Source: Impatiens glandulifera (taxonomy: Eukaryota > Streptophyta > Magnoliopsida > Ericales > Balsaminaceae). Taken from it: DNA of 64,000 nt. How positions within the stretch are numbered: position 1 is the first letter of the stretch; every line of letters begins with the position of its first letter. The stretch lies in assembly GCF_907164915.1 (NCBI RefSeq), contig NC_061869.1, forward strand, positions 9,721,721 to 9,785,720, given 5' to 3'. Below the pieces are notes generated by a model, which was not told the DNA's origin, made no database searches, and saw only the letters and a list, made by a program, of their open reading frames with translations. The translations under genes were made by a program, and so were the position numbers. Positions 11,705-23,692 of the stretch are shown piece by piece.

Positions 11705-12497
11705 ATTATTTTAATTTTATTTTATATATATGAGCATTCATTATTAATTATTTTAACTATATATTTCTTCTTCTTTTTTATATATATTTTTTTATATTCA
11801 CATTAATTATTAATTATTTTAAAATTGTTTGATCCCAATAATTGAATATAACAATGATTTTTTTTTAAAAATAAAAATTCTTCAACACAAAAACAAATTA
11901 ATTAAGAATTAAGAATTGAATAATAATAAAAACTCATTCATCAAACACTAAAAGAGTAATAATCAAATATTAGACAAAACAATTCCTTTATTACTAATAT
12001 AAGTCGTGAATAAAAATTAAATAAAAAATTATTAATTTCATTTTTATTTATATTAAATTAAATAAGAAAAAACTTTTTTTCATTTTTATTATATTAAATT
12101 AAATAAGAAAAAATCTTTCAAAAAAATATTACAGTAAAACATAAAATTCATAAATAAGTTAAATTTAAAAAAAAAAAATGAGAATTTAAGAAATATGAGA
12201 AATAAAAACTAATAAAAAAAAAGATGAAATATAAAAGAGAAATTAATATTAAAATAATAAAAAATTTAAGAATAAAATAATTTACCTAGTTTAATTAATG
12301 AAAAAGAAGGAGAGAGAAAATATATTAATATTTAATTAATAAATATATAAATTTAAAAATAAAAGTTAACTATGGTTATTAAAAGAGGTTAAATAAGCCA
12401 ATTTTTTATAGTACATATGTTTAAATGACATTTTATTAGTACATACGTCTAAGTGAGCTAGTTGTACAAATACATACGTCTAAGTGAGCTTTTTTCC
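11705..12497. other. AT-rich interval between the two 510-bp direct repeats
   Basis: No reading frame or primer-binding-like site was seen. At its right end the string ACATACGTCTAAGTGAGCT occurs twice about 38 bp apart (near 12440-12490), with a more decayed copy just before. Confidence 0.5.
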
Positions 12498-13005
12498 TTT
12501 TTTTTAAGACACATTGCAGGTTTAAACAATTTTTGACCTGAATAATTTATCGATTTTCGGTCCATATTGTGTCACCTACAAGTATCTTTGCTAAACCTAA
12601 ATGAACATTTTACTTACTTAATGTTTTAGTCTAGATGCATGTTAGAATTAAAAATAGTATGTCTCCTTTAGATCATAGGCTAGGGCATAGGTAGGGAAAT
12701 GAACGAAATTATGTTATTTATTTAAATTCAACAAAATTTGTGTAACTTGGCCAAATTTGTTTCGTTGTAGAGACTGTCCTTTCGGACGGGCATGTAAGCC
12801 ATAATGCCGAAAGGTCTTTTTCGACACGTAACCAAGCACCGAGCCCAAAAGAATTTCTAAATTTTTTTTTCTTAATTTCTCAAGAAGCCAATTAAGCGGC
12901 GACTCTTAAAAAGAGAAAAAAAATATGTTTAACTATTGCTAAATTCTATTTCAGTTCTTTATCTTAATTTTAGACGAGACTTCCTAAGAGAGTCGATTTC
13001 TGGTT
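12498..13005. repeat. 510-bp direct repeat, right copy
   Basis: Second copy of the repeat at 11195-11704, with few substitutions and small indels. The degenerate unit lacking the J-protein gene begins about 75 bp to its right. Confidence 0.75.
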
Positions 13006-13079
13006 TAGTTTTACGAGATTCTAGAGAAATGTGATGTAGTAGACTTAGCAAAGTAATAGACTAAAAAATATTTTTTTTT

Positions 13080-14480
13080 AAAGACAAAAAGTTCAATTTT
13101 TTAAATTTTATTATTTTGAAAAAAAAATATTTGTAAAAAAGATACTGACAAATTTATTATTTCGATAATAAATAAAAAAAATATATATAAATGATATATT
13201 TCATATTGATTATTTCAAATTAATGTCATTTGAACTTAGGTACTGTTTGGAAGATTCAGTTTATTCGAACAAAAAGGTTTTACAATTATATTATTTGAAT
13301 ATCTATTTAATCTAGTTAGGCGGGAATCGTATCTATAAGGAACACCAGTATTGAGAATTATAGATAAATTTAATTATATTTAAATGATATATTTAGAATG
13401 AGTTATTTTAAATTGATGTCTTTTTCATTTAAGATACTTATTAATAATATATTTAAGATTGACTATATGAAATTTATGTTATATTAACTTAGAGCAAGCC
13501 ACGGTTTTTTTTGTCTCAACACTCAAGTTTATATAAAAAATTAAAATAAAAAACTATGTGACAATTTTATTTTTTTGATAACATTTTAACCTATGTGCCC
13601 CCAATCGTATATATCTTGAACATTGAAAATTATATATACATATAAATAAATGATATATTTAAGATTGATTATTTCTAATTAACATTATTTTAATTTGTGG
13701 TACTTATGTTTGAAACACTCGTTTTTATACTGACAAAATGTTTGACTATATTATTATTTCGATATAATTTTAACCTAATAATACAAATAAATAAAATTAT
13801 ATATAAATGATATAATTAAGATTGACTATTTCAAAATTTAATTTATGATATTTTTTAATTTAAAGTATTTTTTTCTTGAACACTCAGCTTATACTGACAA
13901 AAATGTCAGACAATATTATTATTTCGATATCATTTTAAGGTAGGTGCCCCATCCTATCTTTCTTGAGAAATACAAATTATATATAAATAATATTTAAAAT
14001 TGGATATTTCAATTTATTTCATCTTAACTTAGTGTAGGTCACACTTCTATCTCGAACACTTAGTTTATACTGACAAAAATATTTGACAATTTTATTTTAA
14101 ATTATATCTATCTGAAATATTATGAATTATAAATAAATAAATGATATATTTCAAATTGACTATTTCAAATTATTAACATTTTAATTTAGACTGCGAAGCA
14201 TATTAGTCAAATATTAATTCAAATTATAAATATATATAAGATAATTTAAAATTGACTATTACAAATAAATGTCAGTTTAAGTTATGCTACGTGTCAAACA
14301 TTAAATTAATAATAATAATAAAATTTAATTATAAATTGTAAATAAAAGCCGATAAAAAAAATGTATAGAGAATTTTATCTATTGAAAATTATAAATAGAT
14401 AAATAAATAAAATTATATACAAATAATATATTAAATTGGACTATTTCAAATATGATATCTTTTAAGACGATAACTTATAA
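13080..14480. repeat. sat1 tandem repeat of a gene-less unit
   Basis: From about 13080 the sequence follows the order seen just upstream of each J-protein gene (AAGACAAAAA, poly-T/A, TTATTTCGATAATAAATAAA, GGTACTGTTTGGAAGAT, AGGCGGGAATC), then sat1 monomers. The gene, its leader and its TATA box are missing to the left. It is more diverged from units 1-4 than they are from one another, so this is an older or faster-decaying unit. Confidence 0.7.
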
Positions 14481-14930
14481 ATAAATAAAGTTATATATAA
14501 AGTACCCACAAACAAGTACGATCTACTTTATAACAAATCATTTGATGAGTAATATATGAAAATTTGTGTTTTTTTATTTATTTATAAAATATGGCATTGT
14601 CTTAAATCACCTAAATTATGAAATTGGATCTCAGTTTCAATCAATTTATTTTAATTTGTTTTGAAATATCTTATTTCAATATTGATTTAGATTATATGAA
14701 TTATAGAATATACCTTAATTATATATATTAATAATTTTAATAAAAAATTTCACTCTAAACTTAAAACCAGTTATACTTTAATTTCATGTGTTTTGTAAAT
14801 ATGTTCATTATATTATTTAATAAAATAATTTAAATAGAGGTATTATATTCAAATTTTTATTATTTTTATATTTCTTTCCCATAAAAAATTTCAATTTTAT
14901 AACCATAAATGTTTTTTACAATTGAATTGA
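14481..14930. other. Shortened sat1-sat2 spacer of the gene-less unit
   Basis: Holds the AGTACCCACAAACAAGTACG and AAATCATTTGATGAGTAATAT landmarks of the other spacers, but is about 300 bp shorter. No gene. Confidence 0.55.
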
Positions 14931-15660
14931 ATACACTTATTCTTGTTATTCACGATGAATAAAACAAAATAACGCGCATCCACATAAATTATTTATCAGT
15001 ACATCAACGGTTCAGAAAATTGGCGGTAAACTTACATAATTAATATTGACTTACCTGTTTTCTCTTTTCTCTGTCGTTTGTGCATTAAAAGTATTTAAAT
15101 CCACATAAATATTCATCAGTAAATCTAACGGTCAAAAAATTGGTAAACATACATAAATAATATCAACTTACCTGTTTTCTCTTCTGTCTGCCAGTCGTTT
15201 GTACATTAAAGTAACTCAAATCCACATAAATAATTCATCAGTACATCAACGGCTTAGAAAATGGTAAACATACGTAATTAATATCAGACTTACCTGTTTT
15301 CTCTACTGTATGTCGTTTGTACATTAAAGTAACTCAAATCCACATTCATCATCCTTCATCAATGGTTAAAAACCTTATTAATATACCTAATTATATCGAC
15401 CTACACGTTTTTTCTTCTATCTGGTATTTTTAAATTAAAGTAAATTCAATTCCACATAAATCATCACTCGCTGCATTAAGTTTAAAAAATTTGTGAACAT
15501 GAAAAAATAAAAATAAATAAAAATACTTACATATAGATTCTCTTATACATGTAATTTTTAAATTTAAAATAAACCTATATATACATTCACATAAATCATC
15601 CTTCACTACATCGAAAGTTGGTAAAAATGCAGAATCATTATCTGACATGAGTAAGAACTT
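14931..15660. repeat. Short sat2 array of the gene-less unit
   Basis: Four to five sat2 monomers with CACATAAAT and ACATCAACGG landmarks. The about 245-bp double units and the 37-bp block expanded in the other units are not present, so that amplification probably came after this unit split off. Confidence 0.7.
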
Positions 15661-15734
15661 TAAATGCTTTTTCCAGAGCTATATTATCTGACATGTCAGA
15701 ATTTTTCTTTTCTTTTTTGTATATAGGTTTCATG

Positions 15735-17201
15735 GAACCATTTACTGTCCTACCCACCTTTCAAACAATTTTTCCCAAACTACTCACCTTTTCATTCACA
15801 TTCCCAAACTACCCACCTTTCTCTCTCTAAATCATTAATCAACCTATTAATTAACTCACTCTCTATCTTAACCCACTAATTAACTCACTCTCTCTCTAAA
15901 CCCATTAATTAACTACTCTCTCTTTTTCAACTATTAATTAATATCCTCACTTTTAAACTATTAATTAATTCAATTGAAATATATCATATAAATATTAAAA
16001 TAAAATAACACATATGTTTTATTTTTATTTAAATCTATAAATATAATATATATTGTGTTATGTTTTATTTTTATTTAAATCTATAAATATAATATATATA
16101 GTTCAAATTAAATACATTAAATTAAATAATTTAAATAGCTATTATAAATTAAAATAAAATAAAATACATTACATAAACGGGAATTTAAAATAAAATATAT
16201 TACATAAACATTAAAATAAAATAATTTAAAATAAAATACATTACATCACAATAAAATACATAACATAAACAATAAAATACATAACATAAACATTACAATA
16301 AAATAAAATACATAATAAATATTAATCACTTTCAATATATAATAAAATAATAAAATGCATATTTTATCTTTATAATTCAATTTTTTTATATATTCGAAAC
16401 TGTGACGTTTAATGACCTTCAAAATGGTCAAATTTATTGTCAAAGGTCAAGAGAATTATTTGAAACTGTTGAGAAAAAAGCATCATCACACAAGGTTATT
16501 TCATACAATGAACAAAGAGGAGTCTTCGAAATCGTTACTGCACAATACAGAACCATAAATGGATATTAGAAGGGTGGTAACAAACATAATGTGGATTTAT
16601 ATAGAGGTTTTTGCTCTAGTGGAAAATGGAGTAGATATCATAAAATTGAATTATAAAGATAAAATATGCAGTTTATTGTATATTGAACGTGATTAATATT
16701 TATTATGTATTTTATTTTATTGTAATGTTTATGTTATGTATTTTATTGTGATGTAATGTATTTTATTTTAATGTTTATGTAATATATTTTATTTCAAGTT
16801 CCCGTTTATGTAATGTATTCTATTTTATTTTATAATAATTATTTAAATTATTTAATTTAGTGTATTTAATTTGAACTATATATATATTATATTTATAGAT
16901 TTAAATAAAAATAAAATATATGTGTTATTTTATTTTAATATTTATATAATATATTTCAATTGAATTAATTAATAGTTTAAAAGTGAGGATATTAATTAAT
17001 AGTTGAAAGAGAGAGAGGAGTTAATTAATGAGTTTAGAGAGAGAGGGGAAGTTATTTAGTGGGTTAAGATAGAGAGTGAGTTAATTAATGGGTTGATTAA
17101 TGATTTAGAGAGAGAAATGTGAGTAGTTTGGGAATGTGAATGAAAATGTGGATAGTTTAGAAAAAATTGTTTGAAAGGTGGGTAGGACAGGAAATGGTTC
17201 G
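15735..17201. mobile_element. Mutator-like element with arms of about 600 bp
   Basis: 15735-16385 and about 16640-17201 are near-perfect reverse complements. The ends are GAACCATTT... and ...AAATGGTTC. The flanks GGTTTCATG (15726-15734) and AGTTTCATG (17202-17210) form a 9-bp target duplication with one mismatch, as expected for Mutator-like elements. The arms are built of CTCTCTCTAAA and AATTAATTAACTC blocks followed by AAAATAAAATAC blocks. The interior of about 250 bp carries a decayed transposase C-terminus. Only this unit has the insertion. Confidence 0.8.
16440..16662 (+). pseudogene. MULE transposase C-terminal fragment, decayed
   Basis: Plus-strand translation gives KVISYNEQRGVFEIVTAQYR, an internal stop, then KGGNKHNVDLYRGFCSSGKW. 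This resembles the end of plant MULE transposases, where a SWIM zinc finger (CxC...CxH) follows a V-x-L run. Here the first cysteine pair is reduced to C-S-S and the last Cys is missing. It lies between the long arms, so the element cannot encode a working transposase. Identification rests on motif memory. Confidence 0.55.
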
Positions 17202-17210
17202 AGTTTCATG

Positions 17211-18640
17211 GTCTGCCTTACCCATGGGTGATTGCTCGAAATATACCATGATTAGGGTTTCAACTTTTTCATATAGATGGTTAAACAAGTTACAATAAAC
17301 TAATACTCGTAAAAGGACATCATATTATTGAAAATCATTTTTTTTTTGAAAATATATATATTATTCAGAATCTTAGTCTTAACATGATCCACAACATTTT
17401 CATCTCTTTTTGCCAATACTTTTCAATTGTAATTAACTTTTTTTTTATTAGATACGCCTTGATCGGTAAGAGGTTTTTTAAAAAGTAAGAGAGAGAAAAA
17501 TTGATTGATAGGTGATGATTTTGAGAATATAATGATTATTTTTGGTAAAAAGACTTAAAAAGTATTGATATATATAAATAAAATATAAAATAATAATTTA
17601 AATTAAAGGGTATTTTAGTATTTTAGTTAATAAAATGAGTGATGTGATTGTTAAGAAGTGATTGATTGTAAAAGTGATTTGATTTGAGTTTTTTAAATAA
17701 CTCAATGAGAACAAGGCATAATAAACAAAATGAAAAATAAATTAAAAAATAAAATATGAGTTCTAGCTAACCCATTTCTATGAACAATTATTATATTAAT
17801 AAATATGATACACGTTGTAAAATAAAATTAAAAACAATAACAATTATTATTATTATGGTAGGACATTTAATCTCACTCTAAAAGCTTTTAATCTGATTTT
17901 AGTTGATTAATATTCTTAATTTTCTTAATTAAAATTTTAAGAGCAATAGTTACAATTTATTTATGAAAAACAATTTGAAATATTTGTTAATTAAAATTTT
18001 AAGAGTAATCGCAACAACTTAAGAACCGTAACGAACGAAATTTAAATAAAAAAGTTATGATCAAAACAAAATTATAATTATTTTTAAACGAGAAACCTAA
18101 AACGTATCTAGATCCTAATTAACTTCAATTTAGTCATTATGACCTAATTAGTCAAATAAATTCGCAACACAATCTTAGAAAATCCATTCAAGTTTTGACA
18201 ACATTCTATCATTCGAATTTCGTTATTCTTCTAGAGCCTATTTAGTCAGAAAGTTCAAAATTTCCAAAAAGGTAAACTTTCTTATTTCCCGACAAATGTT
18301 AAACATTAATATATTTTCCATTCTTTTAATTTTGGTAGTTTGCTTAAGAAACACTTTTTGGTTCTCAAATATTTTTGTCTTCCTCTCCACCAACTATCCC
18401 TAATCACTTATCATGTTTAAAATGGACATTAAAGTAAGATTTTGATACAAATTGTACCAATATTCAATTTTTTTCAAAAATCAAATCAAAACATTTGAAT
18501 TTTCTATAAACATGATCATATGACATATTTCAACTAGTTTAATTGAAAATGTTCACGTTTATGATTCATTTAAAATAACTTTACTTGCTCATTATTTATA
18601 TACATTGAGAAGATGTCTCTCATTATTTGAAATTATTGAA
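17211..18640. repeat. Tail of the gene-less unit with sat3-like repeats
   Basis: Continues the unit after the MULE: TACCATGATTAGGGTTTC (about 17247), AAT/ATT-rich DNA and sat3-like blocks (about 17930-18180). From about 17650 it matches 48540-49310, but that copy lacks about 190 bp found here at about 18080-18270. No gene seen. Confidence 0.55.
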
Positions 18641-19315
18641 TGATTATTATTGGGATTTAGGGTCAAGTTAAGGTTGACCCAATCCATGCATTAAGTCCAA
18701 TAAATGACTAACAAAGATGAGCTTTAAAAGTCAATCAATGCCTAAAACTCATGCTCAAACCATATCTAAATCCCCTTTCCTACAATATTTTCATTTTCAT
18801 ATGTTTTTGATGAAAATATGTGTATTAAACTTGAGAATGTGCTTATATTTTCTAATATCTACAATTTTAATATCACACATTATATATAATACATCCATCC
18901 GAGTGTTTAAAAATATTGTAAGGATTTCTCGCGATGTCATTCATTAGATCTATGTGGTTGACTAGGTAAAAACTAATTGACTAACAACATGTATTCGACA
19001 ACGAGAAATCCTCACAATACTTTTAAACACCCTAATAGGTTATTATAATGTGCCGTACTGAAATTGCGAAAATTTAAAAAGATAAACAAACATGTTTTTT
19101 TCAAAGTAAAAAAGTGAAAATATTACAATTAAATGGGGATTAGAAATAGACGAGGTTTTATTCTTGCGCTAGTGGTTATTTATTTATTTTCTTTAAGTTT
19201 TTAGGTGTTGATGGACCATTAAGTCTTAATTAGCTATTTATCAGATCCAATTGCAGATTAGGCCCATCCTTGCTTGACCCAAGTCTTGATTATAATCCAA
19301 CAATAATTTTAAACA
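18640..19315. mobile_element. Candidate fold-back element, copy A
   Basis: Outer ends are imperfect inverted repeats (ATTATTATTGGGATTTAGGG near 18646 against the complement of CCAACAATAAT near 19303). Inside lies a second hairpin (18897-19033) with arms of about 32 bp around AAGGATTTCTCG. The same block is at about 49316-49990. A 76-codon reading frame inside it in both copies matches nothing recognised. The target duplication is unclear. Confidence 0.4.
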
Positions 19316-19675
19316 GTGCGTGACAATAAATCGAATAATTAAAAGACGATCAATTAACCTAACTTTATTAGTTTCAATTCACCTGACTTTATTTTGGTCA
19401 TTGAAGAAGATCCTAAAAACAAGTAAAGATATCTTTCAAATGGTGCAAACCACAGTTGAAAATAGAAGATGGGTACTATTCTGACATGATCCTTGGCTGG
19501 ATAATATTCCCATTATATTTAAAGTAAAAATGTAAGGAAGTAGAGTTATAAGAGAATACATCAAATACTCATTTAAAGACGTTTATGAAAGTAAATGTGA
19601 TTCACTTCTGAGGCGTATTTCAGAAGGTGATAGAATACTAAACCTAATGAGGCAGAAGCAACTCAATAAAAGAAT
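19316..19675. other. Spacer between fold-back element and LTR-like repeat A
   Basis: Shared almost base for base with about 49991-50363, ending in CAACTCAATAAAAGAAT. It is absent from the third LTR-like copy, which has a different left neighbour. It may belong to the LTR-like element, whose left end is therefore uncertain. Confidence 0.4.
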
Positions 19676-19896
19676 TGCCGACGATTCTTCTAGAAGCTCC
19701 AACTCACCCGTTTCTCAACCTTATCCCTTCATTTTTTCACCCTCGTACATGTCTCCTCTCCGCCATTATTTCCCTTAAGCCTAGAATCTTCACCTTAACC
19801 TAGAACTAGGTTGCCAAAGATAAGATCAAAACTAGGGATAAAAACTTCAATGGCAAAATTGAAGTTGAATTAGTCCACCACAACCAACCTAGCTGA

Positions 19897-19905
19897 GTAT
19901 AAATA
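19897..19905 (+). promoter_or_regulatory. TATA box in LTR-like repeat A
   Basis: GTATAAATA within CTGAGTATAAATACTCTCT, kept exactly in copies B (38486-38494) and C (50586-50594). Transcription, if any, would run rightward. Confidence 0.5.
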
Positions 19906-20784
19906 CTCTCTAGGTGTTAAGCTTCAAGATCATCAAACAACTATCACATATCACAATCTAAATCAAAGAATCAAGGATTTCGACCAAACTAGATTTTTAT
20001 AAAATCCTCTTCGGCGTTCAAAGTTTTGATCTAGGCTTCGGAAAAGCTTCTTCACATACATCCTAGGAGTCTTCTCCAACTGTTTGTAAGCATCCATAGC
20101 CGTTGTATTTCGATTTGTGATTGAAAATTAGTTTTTACCAAGTTTGATCGGTTTGATATACTATAGGGTTCAATTGTGTGATTTCTTTGTTTAAAATCAT
20201 TCCATAAATGTTATATGAACTTTGTATTGAAAGAGTTTTGATTAAATCAACCTAAAACTAAAAAAATGAAAAAATTGGATTGAAATTTTGTATTTTTTTT
20301 TAAATTCATGTTCTTGAGCTTTAAGCTTAAATTTTTTATTCAAATACTTGTTAAACATATTTGTAAACATGTTAGGATAATTTCCATATCATTAAAATAA
20401 CATTCCGATCATGTTTGATCCAACTGAAATTTTGTAAAATTGTTTGAATTTTGTTTTCAAAAGTTGTTACAGAGCTTGTGAATGATGTTATTGGTTTGAT
20501 TGTGTTCGACTATATTCATCATTTCAAAGCTAATTGAACAAGATTTATACATTTTGATGATCTAATTCAAAAAGATTCCAAATTTTAATCTAAAAACTGT
20601 TTTTAAAAATTAATCTTTGTAGAGATTGATTAATCGTGATTAGGGTTAGGGTTTTTAATCCCTACAATCATATGAGTTGATTGCAACTTACAGATCATAA
20701 TTCCATGATCTGTATCAAAAGATACAAGACCTGCAATTTTTGACCAATTCAAGAACACTAGGTCCTCTTGGGAGCGAGGATGAG

Positions 20785-20940
20785 GACCGAGACCAATGAC
20801 CGATGTTATTGAGTCCTGACCGAGACCAATGATCGATGTTCTTGAGTCTGGACCAAGACCAATGACCAATATTCTTGAGTTAGGATCGAGACTTAATACT
20901 GGTGTTCTTAAGTAAGGACCGAGAAAGACGACCAAGGTTT
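20785..20940. repeat. 33-bp minisatellite, about 4.5 copies
   Basis: The unit begins GACCGAGACCAATGACCGAT and ends in GTTCTTGAGTC. Because 33 is a multiple of three, the minus strand reads through as an 11-residue repeat of the LGPDSRTSIIG type. Copy B keeps about 1.5 units and copy C about 4.5. Confidence 0.85.
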
Positions 20941-21600
20941 CTAACCTCGAACCGAAAGGTCTAACCAAGGACCGAGCCTCTTAGGTCCACGACCAAGAAA
21001 GTTAGACATGGGACCGAGCCTCCCAGGCCTAGGATCGAATAACTTGAGTTCAGGACCGAGCCACTTGAACCCTAGGACCAAGTCCTCCGGTCCCTCGACC
21101 ACGTGTCCCGAGCCATGATCTAGACCACCCTAGTCTAGACTGAGCCCGTCCGAGCCTAGATCAGGAAAATTAGACCCAGACCCTATGACTTCGGTCCTAA
21201 GGCCCATTTGGTTCCACTTTTTAAAATTCAAAATTATTTTTGTAATTTTAGAACCCCCAATCCATTTTTAAGTAATCCTGAAAGTGTTTTTATTTAGTTT
21301 TATATCAACGCAATTGTAAGTACACTCTTTTAAATAATTTTATACAATTATTTACGTAATTTAAACTTATCATTGTTTAGAACCACTTTTATACAATTAT
21401 TTACGTAATGTAAACCTATCAAAAATAAAATCGTCTTTTGACGGGTGTATAGGACATAGCGCGAAAGCCCACTTTTTCGAGTGTAACCAAAAACCGAATC
21501 CCTTATAGAAACTCTAGTATAAAATACGTTTATACACATATTTTTATTGATTTTTCTGAAATCATTTGGAGACTTTATTTTCAAATAAATAATATTTTAA

Positions 21601-23542
21601 ATTAATTATCCCATGTATTTTTTCAAAATATCTTAAAATAAGATTTTCCTTGAAAAGACGTCTAACTCGCAAATCATGGTTGAAACACATCAAACCTCGA
21701 GTCATACCGCGAACCACGTATTGCCACGTGTCGTAACGACACATGCTAAGAAAAGGAATTCATGAAGTTAAATTATTATATATTAATATACTTTAAGTAT
21801 TTATAAAAAAAAAATTTAGTATTTAAAATCCAATAACTTTTTATAAATAAATCAAGTTTATTTAAATAAATCCTAATTATTTATCAATCAAATTGTTATA
21901 TTTTATATTACCCTATATAAATATTTTTATAATTTTTTTATTAAACAAATTAAATGATTTGAGTAATATATTTAAATAATTAGTTTTTTTTCCCTAAATC
22001 ATATCAAATTAGATTTTTTTTAAATGAGATTTTATTTAAAAAAAACAAAATCGAACTAGATTACTTCAATAGGTTTTTGTTTGCTTGATTTAGAGAGAAG
22101 AAATGGAGAAAATCAAATTCTTTTGAAAATGAGATTAATTTTGAAAATCAATTTATTGTAATAATGGATTTAAGAGTAATTATAGTAGAATGTTTATAAC
22201 AAAATCATCATCCTAATCCTAAAATCATTCTTAATTACTATTAAATTATTTAATATTTTAATTAAAAAATATCAATTTTAAACTATAAACCATTATTTTA
22301 TTTTTTTCAACTTTTTATTATTAAAATATTTTAATTATATAAATATAATTAAATTTAAAAATATATATAACCTTTTAAAATTATAAAAATAATATATTTA
22401 TACATAACAAACTTAAATACATATTAAAATTATATATATATATATATATATATTTATAAAAGAAAAAATGAATAAAAAAATTATTAATTTTATTATGGTC
22501 TACTAAATCTTCCACAATAAAAGAAATTTTTGAATACCAATAGAAAAAATACATATTTATATAAAGGTTACTAATAAATTCGACAAGTTTATAGAAAAAT
22601 ATAAATTAAAATTTTAAAAATATATTAATATATATAGTTTATTTTATTTTTTTAAATAATATATTTTTGAGCGATAGAAGGAAGGAATTTAGGAGAATAA
22701 ATGAGAAAAATATGAAGGGTTACGTAACTAGAAAAAATGATAAATGATGAAAAAATTTATTATTTTTTTAATAAATCAGATTTCTTAAGTAATTCCTATT
22801 TAAAATATGAAGATATTTAATAATAAAAAATAAAAAAGTGAAATTATTATATATAAGTGTACTTTTAGAGTCAGATATAATGATAATTTATTTTTAAGAT
22901 AAGTGTTTAAAACCTTAATTCATTAAAACCCAACTAATTGTTGGACTTCTTTTGAAAATAATTTAAATATAATTTTTAGTTTTTAAGTAACTCATTATTT
23001 CAATTTAAATACTACCATATAAACTTAAATTATTTCAAATTGTCTTATAATTAAATATAATTATCACTCAAAAAATACTTATATAATTAATATTTACTTA
23101 ATATAATATTTTTAGCTAAAAAAATAGTAATGATTGTATTAAATATTATGTATAACTTAATAATTTAAAAATATTTTATAATACAATTAAAGTAAATATT
23201 TATATAAAAAAATTAACTAATATGAATGATTAGTTTATGTTTTTTTTTATGATGCTTAACTTGTAGAGTATATTTTTTTGACATGTTCCAAAACCGATGG
23301 GTATGCGACTCATTTGGATCCGGTTTTAATAAGCCCTAAAATTATTATTATTAGATTATTTGTAATTCATTTTATCTAATTAATAATTTAATATTTAAGT
23401 TGAATGGATAAAATACATATAATAATTATTTTAAACATATAGAGTTAAAGTAATAAAAAATAATTACTAAAATTATAAATAATATTAAAAAAAATGAAAT
23501 ATGATTTTAATTTATTATAAAATTTAAAAATTTAAGTATATT
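21601..23542. other. AT-rich spacer right of LTR-like repeat A
   Basis: Shared in order with about 52380-54326 and in part with 40200-40680 and unit 1 (8040-8760). It holds a (TA)n run at about 22433-22453 and a decayed minus-oriented MITE fragment near 22680-22790. No supported gene. Confidence 0.55.
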
Positions 23543-23692
23543 TTAATTATTATATTTAGATAAAGAAATAAAATTATAATAAAATTTAATTAATTTAATA
23601 CTAATATAAGCTAGGTTTAGGTTTAGTTTTCTCTCTTTCACTTCAACCCTAATGGATAACATATAGCCGGGCAATCGATAGAAGTCCTCCAT
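23543..23692 (-). CDS. Small conserved reading frame next to a J-protein leader relic, 49 residues
   Basis: The frame starts MEDFYRLPGYMLSIRVE and ends in an AT-rich, probably random tail. A second intact copy at 54327-54476 differs at three residues. It lies where the coding exon should begin: the relic of the J-protein leader ends about 60 bases upstream. The protein is not recognised. It could be a captured first exon of another gene, or chance. Confidence 0.25.
   Translation of the reverse strand: MEDFYRLPGYMLSIRVEVKERKLNLNLAYISIKLIKFYYNFISLSKYNN

Larger units (their letters stand above)
19676..21600 (+). repeat. LTR-like repeat, copy A
   Basis: About 1.9 kb, found three times in the window. 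It looks like retroelement control DNA: GTATAAATA at 19897-19905 in a clean TATA context, a leader-like stretch CATCAAACAACTATCACAT after it, and a GC-richer half with GGACCGAGCCTCTTAGGTCC-type blocks. A 33-bp minisatellite lies at 20785-20940. Near the right end is CGTCTTTTGACGGGTGTA ... GCGCGAAAGCCC ... TCGAGTGTAACC, a pattern also seen in the 510-bp repeats at 11.2 and 12.5 kb. No TG...CA ends, target duplication or internal coding region was found. A solo LTR or fragment of a Tat/Ogre-type element is an inference. Confidence 0.55.

Noticed and set aside
11195..13005. 510-bp direct repeats as LTRs of a small TRIM-like element
   Set aside because: No TG...CA ends, no target duplication, no primer site or purine tract next to them.
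18717..18947. 76-codon plus-strand frame (MSFKSQSMPKTH...) conserved at 49393-49623
   Set aside because: Its conservation is explained by recent duplication of the whole interval; it lies inside a fold-back element and matches nothing known.
20630..20968. Minus-strand frame with an 11-residue repeat (LGPDSRTSIIG type), also at 51294-51626
   Set aside because: It is produced by the 33-bp minisatellite, whose length is a multiple of three; copy B has lost most units, and no start context or homologue is seen.
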